NCBI GenBank assembly: GCA_946623765.1
Contig: CAMORL010000026.1
Location: 1 to 15,183, forward strand
From: an uncultured Clostridia bacterium
Lineage (GTDB): Bacteria > Bacillota_A > Clostridia > Christensenellales > CAG-138
Length of the DNA: 15,183 nt
Reading direction: 5' to 3'
Positions 1 to 7,276 of this stretch are shown here, one piece after another. The notes beneath the pieces are model-generated. The model had not been told where the DNA came from. It ran no database searches and was given only the letters and a program-made list of their open reading frames with translations. Position numbers and translations under genes: made by a program. Within the stretch, counting starts at the first letter, position 1. Each line of letters begins with the position of its first letter.

Positions 1-73
1 GGAACAGTTCCTCCATCGCCTGCGTTTCGTAATGATTGACCTTGCAGCCGAGCGTGTAAAATGCTGCTCTCAC
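1..73 (-). CDS. mtaB: tRNA t6A37 methylthiotransferase MtaB, N-terminal fragment
   Basis: Only the first 24 codons are inside the window; the gene continues past the left edge. Translation from GTG (73-71) gives an N-terminus containing FYTLGCKVNHYETQAM, the hallmark start of the MiaB/MtaB radical-SAM methylthiotransferases. The Cys in LGCKVN is the first ligand of the auxiliary 4Fe-4S cluster of the UPF0004 domain. In this family MtaB adds a methylthio group to N6-threonylcarbamoyladenosine 37 in tRNAs decoding ANN codons. The GTG start overlaps the TGA of rsmE (GTGA, 4 bp), with an AGGTGG-like ribosome binding site just upstream, so translation is probably coupled. MtaB rather than MiaB or RimO is inferred from the KVN(H/Q)YET wording and from position after prmA-rsmE. 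The radical-SAM CxxxCxxC motif and TRAM domain are outside the window. Confidence 0.85.
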   Translation of the reverse strand, partial: MRAAFYTLGCKVNHYETQAMEELF

Positions 74-786
74 GGCTCCACCTCATACATAATCTGCGCA
101 AGCATCGCCATGCCCGCGGTCTCCGTGCGGAGAATGCGCGTGCCGAGCGAAACCGATCTTGCGCCTTTTTGCGTCAGTGTTTCGATCTCTGCATCCGAGA
201 ATCCGCCCTCCGGACCGATCACGATCGCGATCTGCGATCCGCAGGCTTCACGAAGCGCCGCTTTCAGTGAAACGGTCCGCTCGTTTTCGAACGCGACGAG
301 CACGGTATCGAATCCGGAAAAATCAAGCTTATCCAGCGAAACGGGAAGCGAAACCTTCGGGACGATCCCGCGGCGGCTCTGCTTGGCGGCTTCTTCGCTC
401 ACCCGCTGCCACCGCTCGATGCGTCCTTCATACGGCGGCTTGAGCACGACGACGCAGCGTTCGGACTGCACCGGCACAAAACCGAAGGCGCCGAGCTCGA
501 CGCATTTCTGGATGATCGTTTCCATCTTCCCCGCCTTCGGCAGGCATTGAAACAGCGTGACCTTTGCCGCAGGTTCGCTCTTTGCGCTGCGCCAGGATTC
601 CGTGCGGAATGTCACCGCGTCGGAGGCGATGCTTTCGATCACGGCGTCACATTCCCTGCCGTTTCCGTCGCAAAGCTGCACGGCGTCGCCCGCGCGAAGG
701 CGCAGAACCTTTGCGATATGCTTCACGTCGTCGCCTCGCACAACGGCGGTATCCGATTGAATCTCAGCTGTAAAAAAACGGTGCAT
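70..786 (-). CDS. rsmE: 16S rRNA (uracil1498-N3)-methyltransferase RsmE
   Basis: A 238-residue protein of normal length for RsmE, the SPOUT-class enzyme that methylates N3 of U1498 in 16S rRNA within the 30S subunit, using S-adenosylmethionine. Visible motifs are the N-terminal PUA-like part (HIAKVLRLRAGD, about 23-34), a central KAGKMETIIQKCVELG block, EEAAKQSRR, and the C-terminal trefoil-knot SAM site IGPEGGFSDAEIE followed by LGTRILRTETA. The ATG (786-784) lies one base after the TAA of prmA, and the only upstream ribosome-binding sequence is a weak GAG inside the prmA tail, so translation is probably coupled to prmA. The TGA overlaps the mtaB GTG. The prmA-rsmE-mtaB order is widespread in Bacillota. 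All key motifs are present. Confidence 0.96.
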   Translation of the reverse strand: MHRFFTAEIQSDTAVVRGDDVKHIAKVLRLRAGDAVQLCDGNGRECDAVIESIASDAVTFRTESWRSAKSEPAAKVTLFQCLPKAGKMETIIQKCVELGAFGFVPVQSERCVVVLKPPYEGRIERWQRVSEEAAKQSRRGIVPKVSLPVSLDKLDFSGFDTVLVAFENERTVSLKAALREACGSQIAIVIGPEGGFSDAEIETLTQKGARSVSLGTRILRTETAGMAMLAQIMYEVEP

Positions 787-787
787 A

Positions 788-1744
788 TTATCTCAACAGG
801 AAGGCGTTCCAGCCCTCCGCACGGCTGTGTTCCGAAACGGAAAAGCCGTTATCACGAAGCGCCGCGACAACCTCGTCCGCACGCTCGTCAATGATGCCGG
901 AAACAAGGAATACGCCGCCCGGCGCAACGAGCGGACGCGCGATCGGCGCAAGCGCAATGATAACGTCCGCGACGATGTTGGCCGCAACGACCGGGTACTG
1001 TCCTTTTATCCGATTCTGCAGCCGCGTATCGTCAAGCACGTTGCCGATCAGGACGTGATAGTGTTCCTTTCCGATGCCGTTCATCGCGGCGTTCTCATAG
1101 GCGATCGATTCCGTGATCGGATCGATATCCACCGCCGTCGCGTCCACCGCTCCCAAAAGCCGCGCCGCGATCGAAAGAATGCCGCTGCCGCAGCCGAGAT
1201 CGAGCATCGTATCGCCGGGTTTTACGGTCTTTTCGAGAAACTCCAGGCACATCCGCGTCGTGTGATGCGCTCCGGTACCGAACGCCATGCCGGGGTCGAG
1301 CTTCAGTACGGTACGGTTCGTTTCCGGGCGTTCCTCCCACGACGGCAGAACCAGAAGGCGGCTGCCGATTTCGAGCGGTTTGTAATACTTTTTCCAGTTG
1401 TTTGCCCAATCCTCTTCGTCGACGGAAACGACGGTTGTCAGCAGCGTGCCGAGATCGAACGGAATGTCCAGTGTTTTCAGACGTTCGATCGCCGCCTTTG
1501 CAGCTTCGACGGTCGGGAGATTCTCCGGGCAGTCCGCGACATAGCCCTTGACGCAGGGCGTATCGGTGCCGATCTTGTCCTTGTCGGCAAAGTCCCAGAA
1601 GATCGCCGCTTCGCGCAAAAACGCATATGCCTTTTCGTGGCTCTCCTCGATGGAAAGCCCCGTAATGCCCGCGCCGTTCAATGCGGCGCAGACCGTATCG
1701 ATTCCTTCATCGGTCGTGTAGACCGTCAGTTCCAACCACTTCAT
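788..1744 (-). CDS. prmA: Ribosomal protein L11 methyltransferase PrmA
   Basis: A 318-residue protein matching PrmA, which trimethylates lysines and the N-terminus of ribosomal protein L11 with S-adenosylmethionine. The N-terminal substrate-recognition half ends in the family signature around DWANNWKKYYKP. The catalytic class I methyltransferase half shows FGTGAHHTT, the SAM-binding LDLGCGSGILS, a VDIDP acidic turn and the NIVADVI motif IV. The reading frame stays open upstream to 2032, but the start is set at 1744 because MKWLELTVYTT is the family N-terminus, a GGGGAG ribosome binding site sits about 8 bases upstream, and a promoter (1774-1802) lies between this ATG and the open upstream stretch. 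It leads the prmA-rsmE-mtaB operon. In many Bacillota dnaK/dnaJ precede it; here the upstream gene is a UPF0489 protein instead. Confidence 0.96.
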   Translation of the reverse strand: MKWLELTVYTTDEGIDTVCAALNGAGITGLSIEESHEKAYAFLREAAIFWDFADKDKIGTDTPCVKGYVADCPENLPTVEAAKAAIERLKTLDIPFDLGTLLTTVVSVDEEDWANNWKKYYKPLEIGSRLLVLPSWEERPETNRTVLKLDPGMAFGTGAHHTTRMCLEFLEKTVKPGDTMLDLGCGSGILSIAARLLGAVDATAVDIDPITESIAYENAAMNGIGKEHYHVLIGNVLDDTRLQNRIKGQYPVVAANIVADVIIALAPIARPLVAPGGVFLVSGIIDERADEVVAALRDNGFSVSEHSRAEGWNAFLLR

Positions 1745-1767
1745 AACCTGTTCTCCCCGTTGTTTCT

Positions 1768-1783
1768 GTATACAGTATACCAC
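1768..1783 (-). repeat. Shared 16-bp promoter dyad, copy 1
   Basis: GTGGTATACTGTATAC on the minus strand, covering the -10 of the prmA promoter. The core GTATACTGTATAC is a palindrome around a central base. An identical 16-mer is at 11854-11869. Confidence 0.8.
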
Positions 1784-1802
1784 GGTTAACGCCGCTGTAC
1801 AA
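1774..1802 (-). promoter_or_regulatory. Predicted sigma-A promoter of prmA operon
   Basis: On the minus strand, -35 TTGTAC (1802-1797), a 17-bp spacer and -10 TATACT (1779-1774) with an extended TGG before it. The predicted start near 1767 gives a leader of about 23 bases with a GGGGAG ribosome binding site. The -35 lies inside the last codons of the UPF0489 gene, while the -10 is just past its stop. The -10 is embedded in the dyad GTATACTGTATAC, which is repeated at the promoter near 11860. Confidence 0.65.
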
Positions 1803-2511
1803 GCGTCATATATCGCGAGATCACCGGGATCAGCGCATCCGTCTCCGCCGGTGCATAGCGCGGCGAGATCGCAAGGTTCATGCAGGCGAACGGCTCGCGG
1901 ATCCGCACCGCCGGCGGATCGCCGTACACCGTAAACGGAATCTCCGGCTCCGGTCCGTATTTCTCCTCGAACAGCTTTGAGACGAACGATTGCAAGCGGA
2001 TCGGGCGATAGCCTTCTCCTTCCCGCTCGCAAAAAGGCGGCAGATCCGGTCTTGAAAACGGATCACGTACCAGCGTGAGCGCGTCGATCCAGCGAAACGC
2101 AAGCGCAAAGAGAAGGTAGTTCGCCTCGTCAAGCTGTTTCTGATCGCGGTATCGCGAAAAGTGATCGCGTTCCTTCGGCGGAATGCCGAGCACGTTGTTC
2201 AGCACAAATCCCGGTCCGGGCTTTCCGATGCCGAGATCGGCGTGCGCATCGACATGCACGACCGAAAACGGCTTTTCGAGAAGCCCGGCGTCCATGCGTT
2301 CTTTCCAGAACGAAAGTGCGCCGTCATGCGTTTCGGTAATGATTCCCGGAAGCGGATTCTCTTCGGAAAGTCCGAGTCCGTTTTCCAAAAACGAAACGAC
2401 CGACTGCTCCGTCCACGGCTTTGCACAGGCTGCCGAGGGACGTTCCCCCTTCGGCGCAAGCGGACAGCAGTCGCTGAGAAAGAAATCCAGATCGAGATCC
2501 AACACCCACAT
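1786..2511 (-). CDS. UPF0489 family protein (ureohydrolase-like)
   Basis: A 241-residue cytosolic protein resembling the UPF0489 (C5orf22-like) family, whose biochemical role is not established. It begins MWVLDLDLDFF and carries VVHVDAHADLG (residues 84-94), similar to the metal-binding DAHxD motif of arginase/histone-deacetylase-fold hydrolases. THDGAL at 61-66 and the early acidic DLDLD may contribute to the same site; that is inference. No signal peptide or membrane segment is seen. The start at 2511 fits the family N-terminus, but no Shine-Dalgarno sequence precedes it, and a predicted -10 ends only 6 bases upstream, suggesting a leaderless mRNA. It is divergent from ftsA and lies upstream of prmA, which has its own promoter but could also receive readthrough. 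Family assignment is from remembered motif wording and is moderately sure. Confidence 0.72.
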   Translation of the reverse strand: MWVLDLDLDFFLSDCCPLAPKGERPSAACAKPWTEQSVVSFLENGLGLSEENPLPGIITETHDGALSFWKERMDAGLLEKPFSVVHVDAHADLGIGKPGPGFVLNNVLGIPPKERDHFSRYRDQKQLDEANYLLFALAFRWIDALTLVRDPFSRPDLPPFCEREGEGYRPIRLQSFVSKLFEEKYGPEPEIPFTVYGDPPAVRIREPFACMNLAISPRYAPAETDALIPVISRYMTLVQRR

Positions 2512-2517
2512 GCGGGT

Positions 2518-2546
2518 ATTTTACCGTTCTTTCGAGCGAAAAACAA
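2518..2546 (-). promoter_or_regulatory. Predicted promoter of UPF0489 gene, leaderless layout
   Basis: On the minus strand, -35 TTGTTT (2546-2541), a 17-bp spacer and -10 TAAAAT (2523-2518). Only six bases (ACCCGC) separate the -10 from the ATG at 2511, so transcription would begin at or within a base of the A of the start codon. The bases before the ATG contain no purine-rich ribosome binding site. Confidence 0.5.
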
Positions 2547-2652
2547 GTTCTTTTTCTTTCATAACAGGTGAATTGGTCTTAGAAATAATACATTTTTGTC
2601 ACATTTCCATGTTAAAATTTGCAAAACGGACAAGAATCCGGCGCGAAATCTA

Positions 2653-2681
2653 TTGCGACTTTAAAAATCCTTTGCTATAAT
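2653..2681 (+). promoter_or_regulatory. Predicted sigma-A promoter of ftsA-ftsZ
   Basis: -35 TTGCGA (2653-2658), a 17-bp spacer and a perfect -10 TATAAT (2676-2681). The predicted start near 2688 gives a leader of about 19 bases that holds GGAGG (2696-2700). The upstream stretch 2547-2652 is AT-rich and may act as an UP element; I see no further gene in this divergent gap. Confidence 0.75.
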
Positions 2682-2706
2682 ATAGTTATCTTTGCGGAGG
2701 ATTATC

Positions 2707-3897
2707 ATGAAGCCTGCTGCGATATTGGACATCGGCAGCTCGAAGGTCGTATGCCTTTCGGGCAACGTTTTAGATAAAGGCGGCATCGTCATTCACGGTG
2801 CCGGTGTTTCCGGTTGCGACGGATTTCTGGAGGACCGGTTTCTGGACAAGCAGAGTCTGCACGACGCAATCATCGACGCGATCCAGAAAGCCGAACAGGA
2901 ATCCCATACCCGCATCCGCGATATAGCGCTCACGGTACCCGCTTCGTTCTCGAAGCTGGTGCTTTCGGATATGACGATGACGCTCGGCGAACGCGCGCGC
3001 GTTGTCGAACCCTCGGACGTCGATCATCTGATCGAGCTTTCCTACCGGAAGATCGAAACGCCTGCGGGATTCGTTCTGATGCACAGCACGCCCGTGTTCT
3101 TTCTGGTGGACGGCGTATCGTCCTCCGAGATGCCGCAGGGCGTCGTGACGGAAGAGATATCCGGTCTGTTTGCACACATGTTTGTGCGGGAAGACTATAT
3201 CGAGACGATCCAGGGAATTCTGGACGATCTCGGCATCGAAATCTCGATGTGCATCAGCGCCGCGCTCGGCGAAGCGACCATGCTGATTCCGGAGGAAGAA
3301 CGCGTCCGCCCCGCCGTGCTGATTGACGTCGGTTACCGGCAGACGGATATCTGCGTCATCGAAAACGCAGCGCTTACCGGCATTGCAACGATTCCGATGG
3401 GCGGTTATCAGTTCGCTTCGGACCTTGCGTTCGGACTGGACGTCACGCAGCAATCTGCGGAGCAGGCAAAACGCCGTTTTGTCTTCTCGCTCGATTACGG
3501 CGACAAAACGGAAATCCTCCGTTCCGAAACCGAATCGAAACGCATCGAAAACAGCACGATCGCTTATATCATCGAAGCGCGTGCAAACGATCTCGCTTCA
3601 CACATCCGTGAGGAGCTGGATCATCTTCAGGTCAATCTTGAGTCCCGCCCGATCGTCTATCTTTCCGGCGGCGGACTTCTGATGATGCGCGGATCGCTCG
3701 ACTTTCTCAAGAAAGCGATGGGCTTTCCGATCAAGCGGGACATGCCGTGGACGCCGCGTCTGTCCTCGCCGAATTACTGCAGCGCGTTCGGCGCTCTGAA
3801 CTTCGTCCTTCGCGCAAACCGCGCCGAGGATCGGCCGGAACAGCAAAAACCGGACGAAAAGAACTTTCTGCAAAAATTGAAGGACTTCTTCACGAAA
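2707..3897 (+). CDS. ftsA: Cell division protein FtsA (divergent)
   Basis: The reading frame runs to the TAA ending at 3900 (the interval given here leaves out the stop codon). The 397-residue actin-fold ATPase tethers FtsZ filaments to the membrane and recruits the divisome. N-terminal phosphate-1 motif ILDIGSSKV (about 6-14), an adenosine-site YLSGGGLLMMRG (318-329) and a C-terminal amphipathic helix NFLQKLKDFFTK (386-397), the usual membrane-targeting sequence. A low-complexity Glu/Gln/Pro linker precedes that helix. The phosphate-2 loop reads DVGYRQTDI (207-215) rather than the common DxGGGTTD-type wording, so this is a divergent FtsA. The start at 2707 has GGAGG 6 bases upstream; an in-frame TTG at 2692 lies before the ribosome binding site and is rejected. 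ftsZ follows after 21 bases, presumably on the same mRNA. No ftsQ or mur genes are adjacent. Confidence 0.9.
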
Positions 3898-3921
3898 TAA
3901 TCAAAGGGGGAACCACCATCC

Positions 3922-5172
3922 ATGTTTGAAACCAATTTAGACAGCACCAACTTCGCTCAGATCCGTGTCGTCGGCGTCGGCGGCGCAGGCTGCAACGCAG
4001 TCAACCGCATGGTTCAGTACGGTCTGCAGGGCGTGGAATTCATCGCCGTCAACACCGATAAGCAAGCGCTTGCTCTGAGCGCGGGTCAGAAAAAGATCCA
4101 GATCGGTGAAAAACTGACCAAGGGACTCGGCGCGGGCGCGGACCCCGAAATCGGCAGAAAAGCGGCGGATGAAAGCCGCGACGCGATCATCGAAGCGCTG
4201 AAGGGCAGCGACATGATCTTCATTACCGCCGGTATGGGCGGCGGCACGGGCACCGGCGCAGCTTCCGTCATCGCGGAATGTGCGAAGGAGCTCGGCATTC
4301 TCACCGTGGGCGTCGTCACGAAGCCGTTCACGTTTGAAGGCCGTGTCCGCATGCGCAACGCCGAACAGGGCATTGCAAATCTCAAGCCCGCTGTCGATAC
4401 GCTCATTACGATTCCGAACGACAAGCTGATCGCGCTGGTCGGCAAATCCAGCCTTCCCGATGCGCTCCGCGTTGCGGACGACGTTCTCCGTCAGGGTATC
4501 CAGGGCATTTCCGATCTGATCGCGGTTCCCGCAATGATCAACCTCGACTTTGCGGACGTCAAGACGATCATGAAGGAAAAGGGCATGGCGCACATGGGTA
4601 TCGGTTCCGCAGTCGGCGAAAAGCGTGCAAGCGAAGCCGCGCGTCAAGCGGTTGAAAGCCCGCTCCTCGAGACCTCCATCAAAGGCGCGAAGGGCATCCT
4701 GATGAACATCACCGGCGGCAGCGACCTCTCCCTGCTCGAAGTCAACGAAGCGGCGGAGATCATCGCGGAGAACGCGGATCCCGACGCAAACATCATCTTC
4801 GGTGCAGACATCGACGAGAGCATGGGCGATGCGCTCCGCATCACCGTCATCGCGACCGGTTTCGATCGTGCAGAGCCCGAAAAAGCTGCCGATCTGCAGA
4901 TGGGCGGCAACACCGCGGCAAGACGCGGCGGTTTCACGGAAACCGTTCGTCCGTTCAGCGCAATGAACACGCAGTCCGCACCCGCTTCCGCGGCTAACGC
5001 TTTTTCCGCCCGCACCTATGCAGAGCCTGAAAAAGCGCCCGATCCCGTGATGAACGAGCCGGAACCGCGTCAGGAACAGCCGCTGTACCGCGATCCTTCC
5101 GCAGGACTTCGCAGGGATTACAACGAGCGTCCCGCAAACAAGCTGGACATTCCCGCATTCCTTCGTAAATAA
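3922..5172 (+). CDS. ftsZ: Cell division protein FtsZ
   Basis: A 416-residue tubulin-like GTPase that polymerises into the Z-ring at midcell. Visible elements: nucleotide-binding [15 protein letters not shown] (16-30); the tubulin signature GMGGGTGTG (104-112); the T7 synergy loop NLDFAD (207-212; N207, D209, D212) that completes GTP hydrolysis on the neighbouring subunit; a variable Ala/Pro/Glu-rich linker from about 325 to 405; and the C-terminal peptide [10 protein letters not shown], which binds FtsA and other tethers. Length and motifs are standard. The ATG is preceded by AAGGGGG (3904-3910) with an 11-base gap, slightly long. It is the second gene of an ftsA-ftsZ unit and is followed at once by a strong terminator. 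Codon use is very GC-rich at third positions, as expected for a highly expressed gene here. Confidence 0.98.
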   Translation: MFETNLDSTNFAQIRVVGVGGAGCNAVNRMVQYGLQGVEFIAVNTDKQALALSAGQKKIQIGEKLTKGLGAGADPEIGRKAADESRDAIIEALKGSDMIFITAGMGGGTGTGAASVIAECAKELGILTVGVVTKPFTFEGRVRMRNAEQGIANLKPAVDTLITIPNDKLIALVGKSSLPDALRVADDVLRQGIQGISDLIAVPAMINLDFADVKTIMKEKGMAHMGIGSAVGEKRASEAARQAVESPLLETSIKGAKGILMNITGGSDLSLLEVNEAAEIIAENADPDANIIFGADIDESMGDALRITVIATGFDRAEPEKAADLQMGGNTAARRGGFTETVRPFSAMNTQSAPASAANAFSARTYAEPEKAPDPVMNEPEPRQEQPLYRDPSAGLRRDYNERPANKLDIPAFLRK

Positions 5173-5177
5173 GCAAG

Positions 5178-5210
5178 ACGGGCAGATGCAAGATCATCTG
5201 CCCGTTTTTT
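5178..5210 (+). terminator. Intrinsic terminator of ftsA-ftsZ
   Basis: An 11-bp perfect stem (5178-5188 with 5195-5205), loop CAAGAT, then a run of six T (5205-5210) and further T-rich sequence. It lies six bases after the ftsZ stop. Read from the other strand the same stem is followed only by a weak T-poor tail, so it may end the convergent comEC transcript poorly. Confidence 0.93.
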
Positions 5211-5218
5211 GTTGTTTT

Positions 5219-6409
5219 TTACAGGATAAACCACAGTGCAATCGAAACCGCCAGTACCCCGATCCCGACCCATCGCGGGTGTTTCCGGTTCGGAAGAAAC
5301 AGCGGCGAGCACAGCAGAAGCGCGATCCAGTAGAGCGCAATGACAGCGGGATGCGGCGCCGGGACGCACAGCGCAGGCACGTTCAGCATCTGTGTTGTGA
5401 TCGAGAGCAGCTTGATCGCGCCGTACGCCGGGAGGGACACGACCCCTGCAATGTGCGGGAGCGGTCCGTAAAGCAGAACGGAAAGGAATCCGCACAGCAG
5501 GATGACCGGCATCACCGGGATCAGCAGAATCGACAACGGAATCGATATCCAGGTAAAAGCGTTGAAATAGTATGCGCATAACGGCAGCATGCCCGTCATT
5601 GCGGCAAGCGCGCCGAACAGCGCACGCGCGATCATGGTGGTACGCAGCGGTTTCGGCAGCAGTTTCCGGTATGTTTTTGAAAGCAGAACCATTCCGCCCA
5701 TCGCCGCGAAGGAAAGCTGAAAACCGACTTTCCCGTACGCAGAGGGCTCACATAAAAGCGTCAGCGCAAATGCGAAACAAAACACGGTCGGCATATCCGC
5801 TTTCCGCTCGCGCAGTTCGCAAAGGCGCAGTCCGATCAGCACAAACGACGCGCGCAGCACCGACGGGCTGAACGATGTGATGCCGCACATAAACAGCAGC
5901 AACAGGATCAGCAGCGAAAACGACAGCGCTTTGTTTTCGGTACGGACAAGCTTTCCGAGCATGCCGACGAGAATCGTTATATGCAGACCGGATACCGCAA
6001 ACAGATGCAGCAGTCCGCTTCTTTCATATTGCGCGTGCATCGCGCCGTCCATCAGACTTGTGTCGCCGAGCAGCATTCCCCTTGCCGCTGCCGCCTCGTC
6101 CCGAAACAGCGCGTCCGTGTTTTGCGCAAGAGATTCTCTGAGGTTTGCCAGAAACACGGAAACGCCGCTGCCGGCAGGAAGCGACTGCGGCAGAAGCACG
6201 ATCCGAACGAGTACGCAGAATGCCGCTGCAGGCAGCAGGAAGAACGCGCTGCGTCTTTGAAAGAGAAAGACCGAAACCGGGATCAAAAGCGCGCACAGAA
6301 CAAGCAGGACCCAATCCGGCGCAAGCGATCCGAGGATCGCCGCAAGGATTGCGCCCAGCGCCGCCCCTGCCATCGGGCGCGTGTGCATCCACGGTGTACG
6401 TTCTTTCAT
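5219..6409 (-). CDS. ComEC/Rec2-family DNA uptake channel protein (short form)
   Basis: A 396-residue polytopic membrane protein dominated by hydrophobic segments from about residue 14 to the C-terminus. The conserved block HLFAVSGLHITI (135-146) and the surrounding FSPSVLRA and KVGFQLSFAAMGGM wording identify the ComEC competence domain, which forms the cytoplasmic-membrane channel for single-stranded DNA uptake in transformable bacteria. Full ComEC proteins are usually about 700-800 residues, with an N-terminal OB-fold region and often a C-terminal metallo-beta-lactamase-like nuclease domain. Here the N-terminal part before AVSGLHI is only about 135 residues and the chain ends right after the last membrane segment. 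The frame is open to 6583 upstream, but the first sensible Met is at 6409, with a promoter immediately before it and no ribosome binding site. Role in DNA uptake is inferred from family only. Confidence 0.88.
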   Translation of the reverse strand: MKERTPWMHTRPMAGAALGAILAAILGSLAPDWVLLVLCALLIPVSVFLFQRRSAFFLLPAAAFCVLVRIVLLPQSLPAGSGVSVFLANLRESLAQNTDALFRDEAAAARGMLLGDTSLMDGAMHAQYERSGLLHLFAVSGLHITILVGMLGKLVRTENKALSFSLLILLLLFMCGITSFSPSVLRASFVLIGLRLCELRERKADMPTVFCFAFALTLLCEPSAYGKVGFQLSFAAMGGMVLLSKTYRKLLPKPLRTTMIARALFGALAAMTGMLPLCAYYFNAFTWISIPLSILLIPVMPVILLCGFLSVLLYGPLPHIAGVVSLPAYGAIKLLSITTQMLNVPALCVPAPHPAVIALYWIALLLCSPLFLPNRKHPRWVGIGVLAVSIALWFIL

Positions 6410-6416
6410 ACCGAAC

Positions 6417-6445
6417 AGTATAACAAAATTACACACATTTTTCAA
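6417..6445 (-). promoter_or_regulatory. Predicted promoter of comEC-like gene, leaderless layout
   Basis: On the minus strand, -35 TTGAAA (6445-6440), a 17-bp spacer and -10 TATACT (6422-6417), each 5 of 6 to consensus. Seven bases (GTTCGGT) separate the -10 from the ATG at 6409, so the transcript should begin at or one base before the start codon. No Shine-Dalgarno is present. On the plus strand an overlapping TATAAC (6419-6424) could serve the divergent sir2 gene, but it lacks a good -35. Confidence 0.65.
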
Positions 6446-6467
6446 CGATATAAGGAGGATTGTCTGT

Positions 6468-7184
6468 ATGAACACACTTCGGGACTGTATCGACAAAGCA
6501 AAGAAAATCGTCTTTCTCGGCGGCGCAGGGCTGAGCACCGAGAGCGGCATTCCGGATTTCCGTTCGAGCGACGGCGTTTTCAAAGCGATCCGGGCATACG
6601 GCGTTCCGCCGGAGACGCTGCTGTCGATCGATTTCTTCGAGGATTATCCGGAGATCTTCTATGATTATTATAAGAAGTTTCTGATCTATCCGGATGCAAA
6701 GCCGAACAAGGCGCACCAAGCGCTCGCGAAACTGGAAGAGATCGGCAAGCTCAACGCCGTCGTCACGCAGAACATCGACGGACTGCATCAGGCGGCGGGC
6801 AGCAGGCATGTTTGCGAGCTGCACGGAAGCGTCTACCGGAACCACTGCACAAAATGCCGCCGGTTCTATTCGCTCGATCAGATCATGCAGATGAAGGGCG
6901 TACCGACCTGCGAATGCGGCGGCATCATCAAACCCGACGTCGTTCTGTACGGCGAAGGGCTCGACAATTCGGTCGTGACCGACGCGATCCGCGCGATCCG
7001 GGAGGCGGACACGATGATCGTCGGCGGAACGTCGCTTGCGGTATATCCCGCCGCAGGGCTCATCGACTACTTCCGCGGCGACACGCTGATCGTCATCAAT
7101 CTCTCCCCCACGCCGCGCGATCGCGAGGCGACCTTATGCGTGCACGAAAAAATCGGCGAAGCGCTGTCTTTCCTTTTGAATTGA
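6468..7184 (+). CDS. cobB: NAD-dependent protein deacylase, Sir2 family
   Basis: A 238-residue sirtuin that removes acyl groups from protein lysines using NAD+, releasing nicotinamide and O-acyl-ADP-ribose. Rossmann NAD site GAGLSTESGIPDFRS (19-33), TQNIDGLH (100-107), catalytic His119 in CELHGS, and a structural zinc site C127-x2-C130 and C148-x-C150. GGTSLAVYPAAG and the IVINLSPTP strand near the end bind the NAD ribose and adenine. Single-domain length is normal for bacterial sirtuins. The ATG at 6468 has AAGGAGG (6452-6458) nine bases upstream; the open upstream frame to 6381 lies inside the divergent comEC gene and is rejected. It is divergent from comEC by 58 bases. The next gene has its own promoter overlapping the sir2 stop. 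Substrates cannot be told from sequence. Confidence 0.95.
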   Translation: MNTLRDCIDKAKKIVFLGGAGLSTESGIPDFRSSDGVFKAIRAYGVPPETLLSIDFFEDYPEIFYDYYKKFLIYPDAKPNKAHQALAKLEEIGKLNAVVTQNIDGLHQAAGSRHVCELHGSVYRNHCTKCRRFYSLDQIMQMKGVPTCECGGIIKPDVVLYGEGLDNSVVTDAIRAIREADTMIVGGTSLAVYPAAGLIDYFRGDTLIVINLSPTPRDREATLCVHEKIGEALSFLLN

Positions 7185-7208
7185 CTTTCCGGAAAAGTCG
7201 GTTATAAT
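7181..7208 (+). promoter_or_regulatory. Predicted sigma-A promoter of Mrp ATPase gene, with spacer dyad
   Basis: -35 TTGACT (7181-7186), a 16-bp spacer and -10 TATAAT (7203-7208). The -35 overlaps the TGA stop of the Sir2 gene. The spacer region contains an imperfect palindrome, GACTTTCC-GGAAAAGTC (7183-7199), that could be an operator. The predicted start near 7215 leaves a leader of about 60 bases before the ATG at 7277. Confidence 0.75.
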
Positions 7209-7276
7209 AAATCATTGGACGATACAAAACAGCGGTGTATGCAGCAATGCGAAAACACCGGAAAGGAATTTCAACC

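Noticed and set aside
1745..2032. N-terminal extension of prmA
   Set aside because: The extra residues lie within the UPF0489 gene and across the prmA promoter; the family N-terminus and ribosome binding site are at 1744.
6410..6583. N-terminal extension of the comEC-like protein
   Set aside because: It would overlap the start of the Sir2 gene and cross both divergent control regions; no membrane segment or family similarity in the extension.
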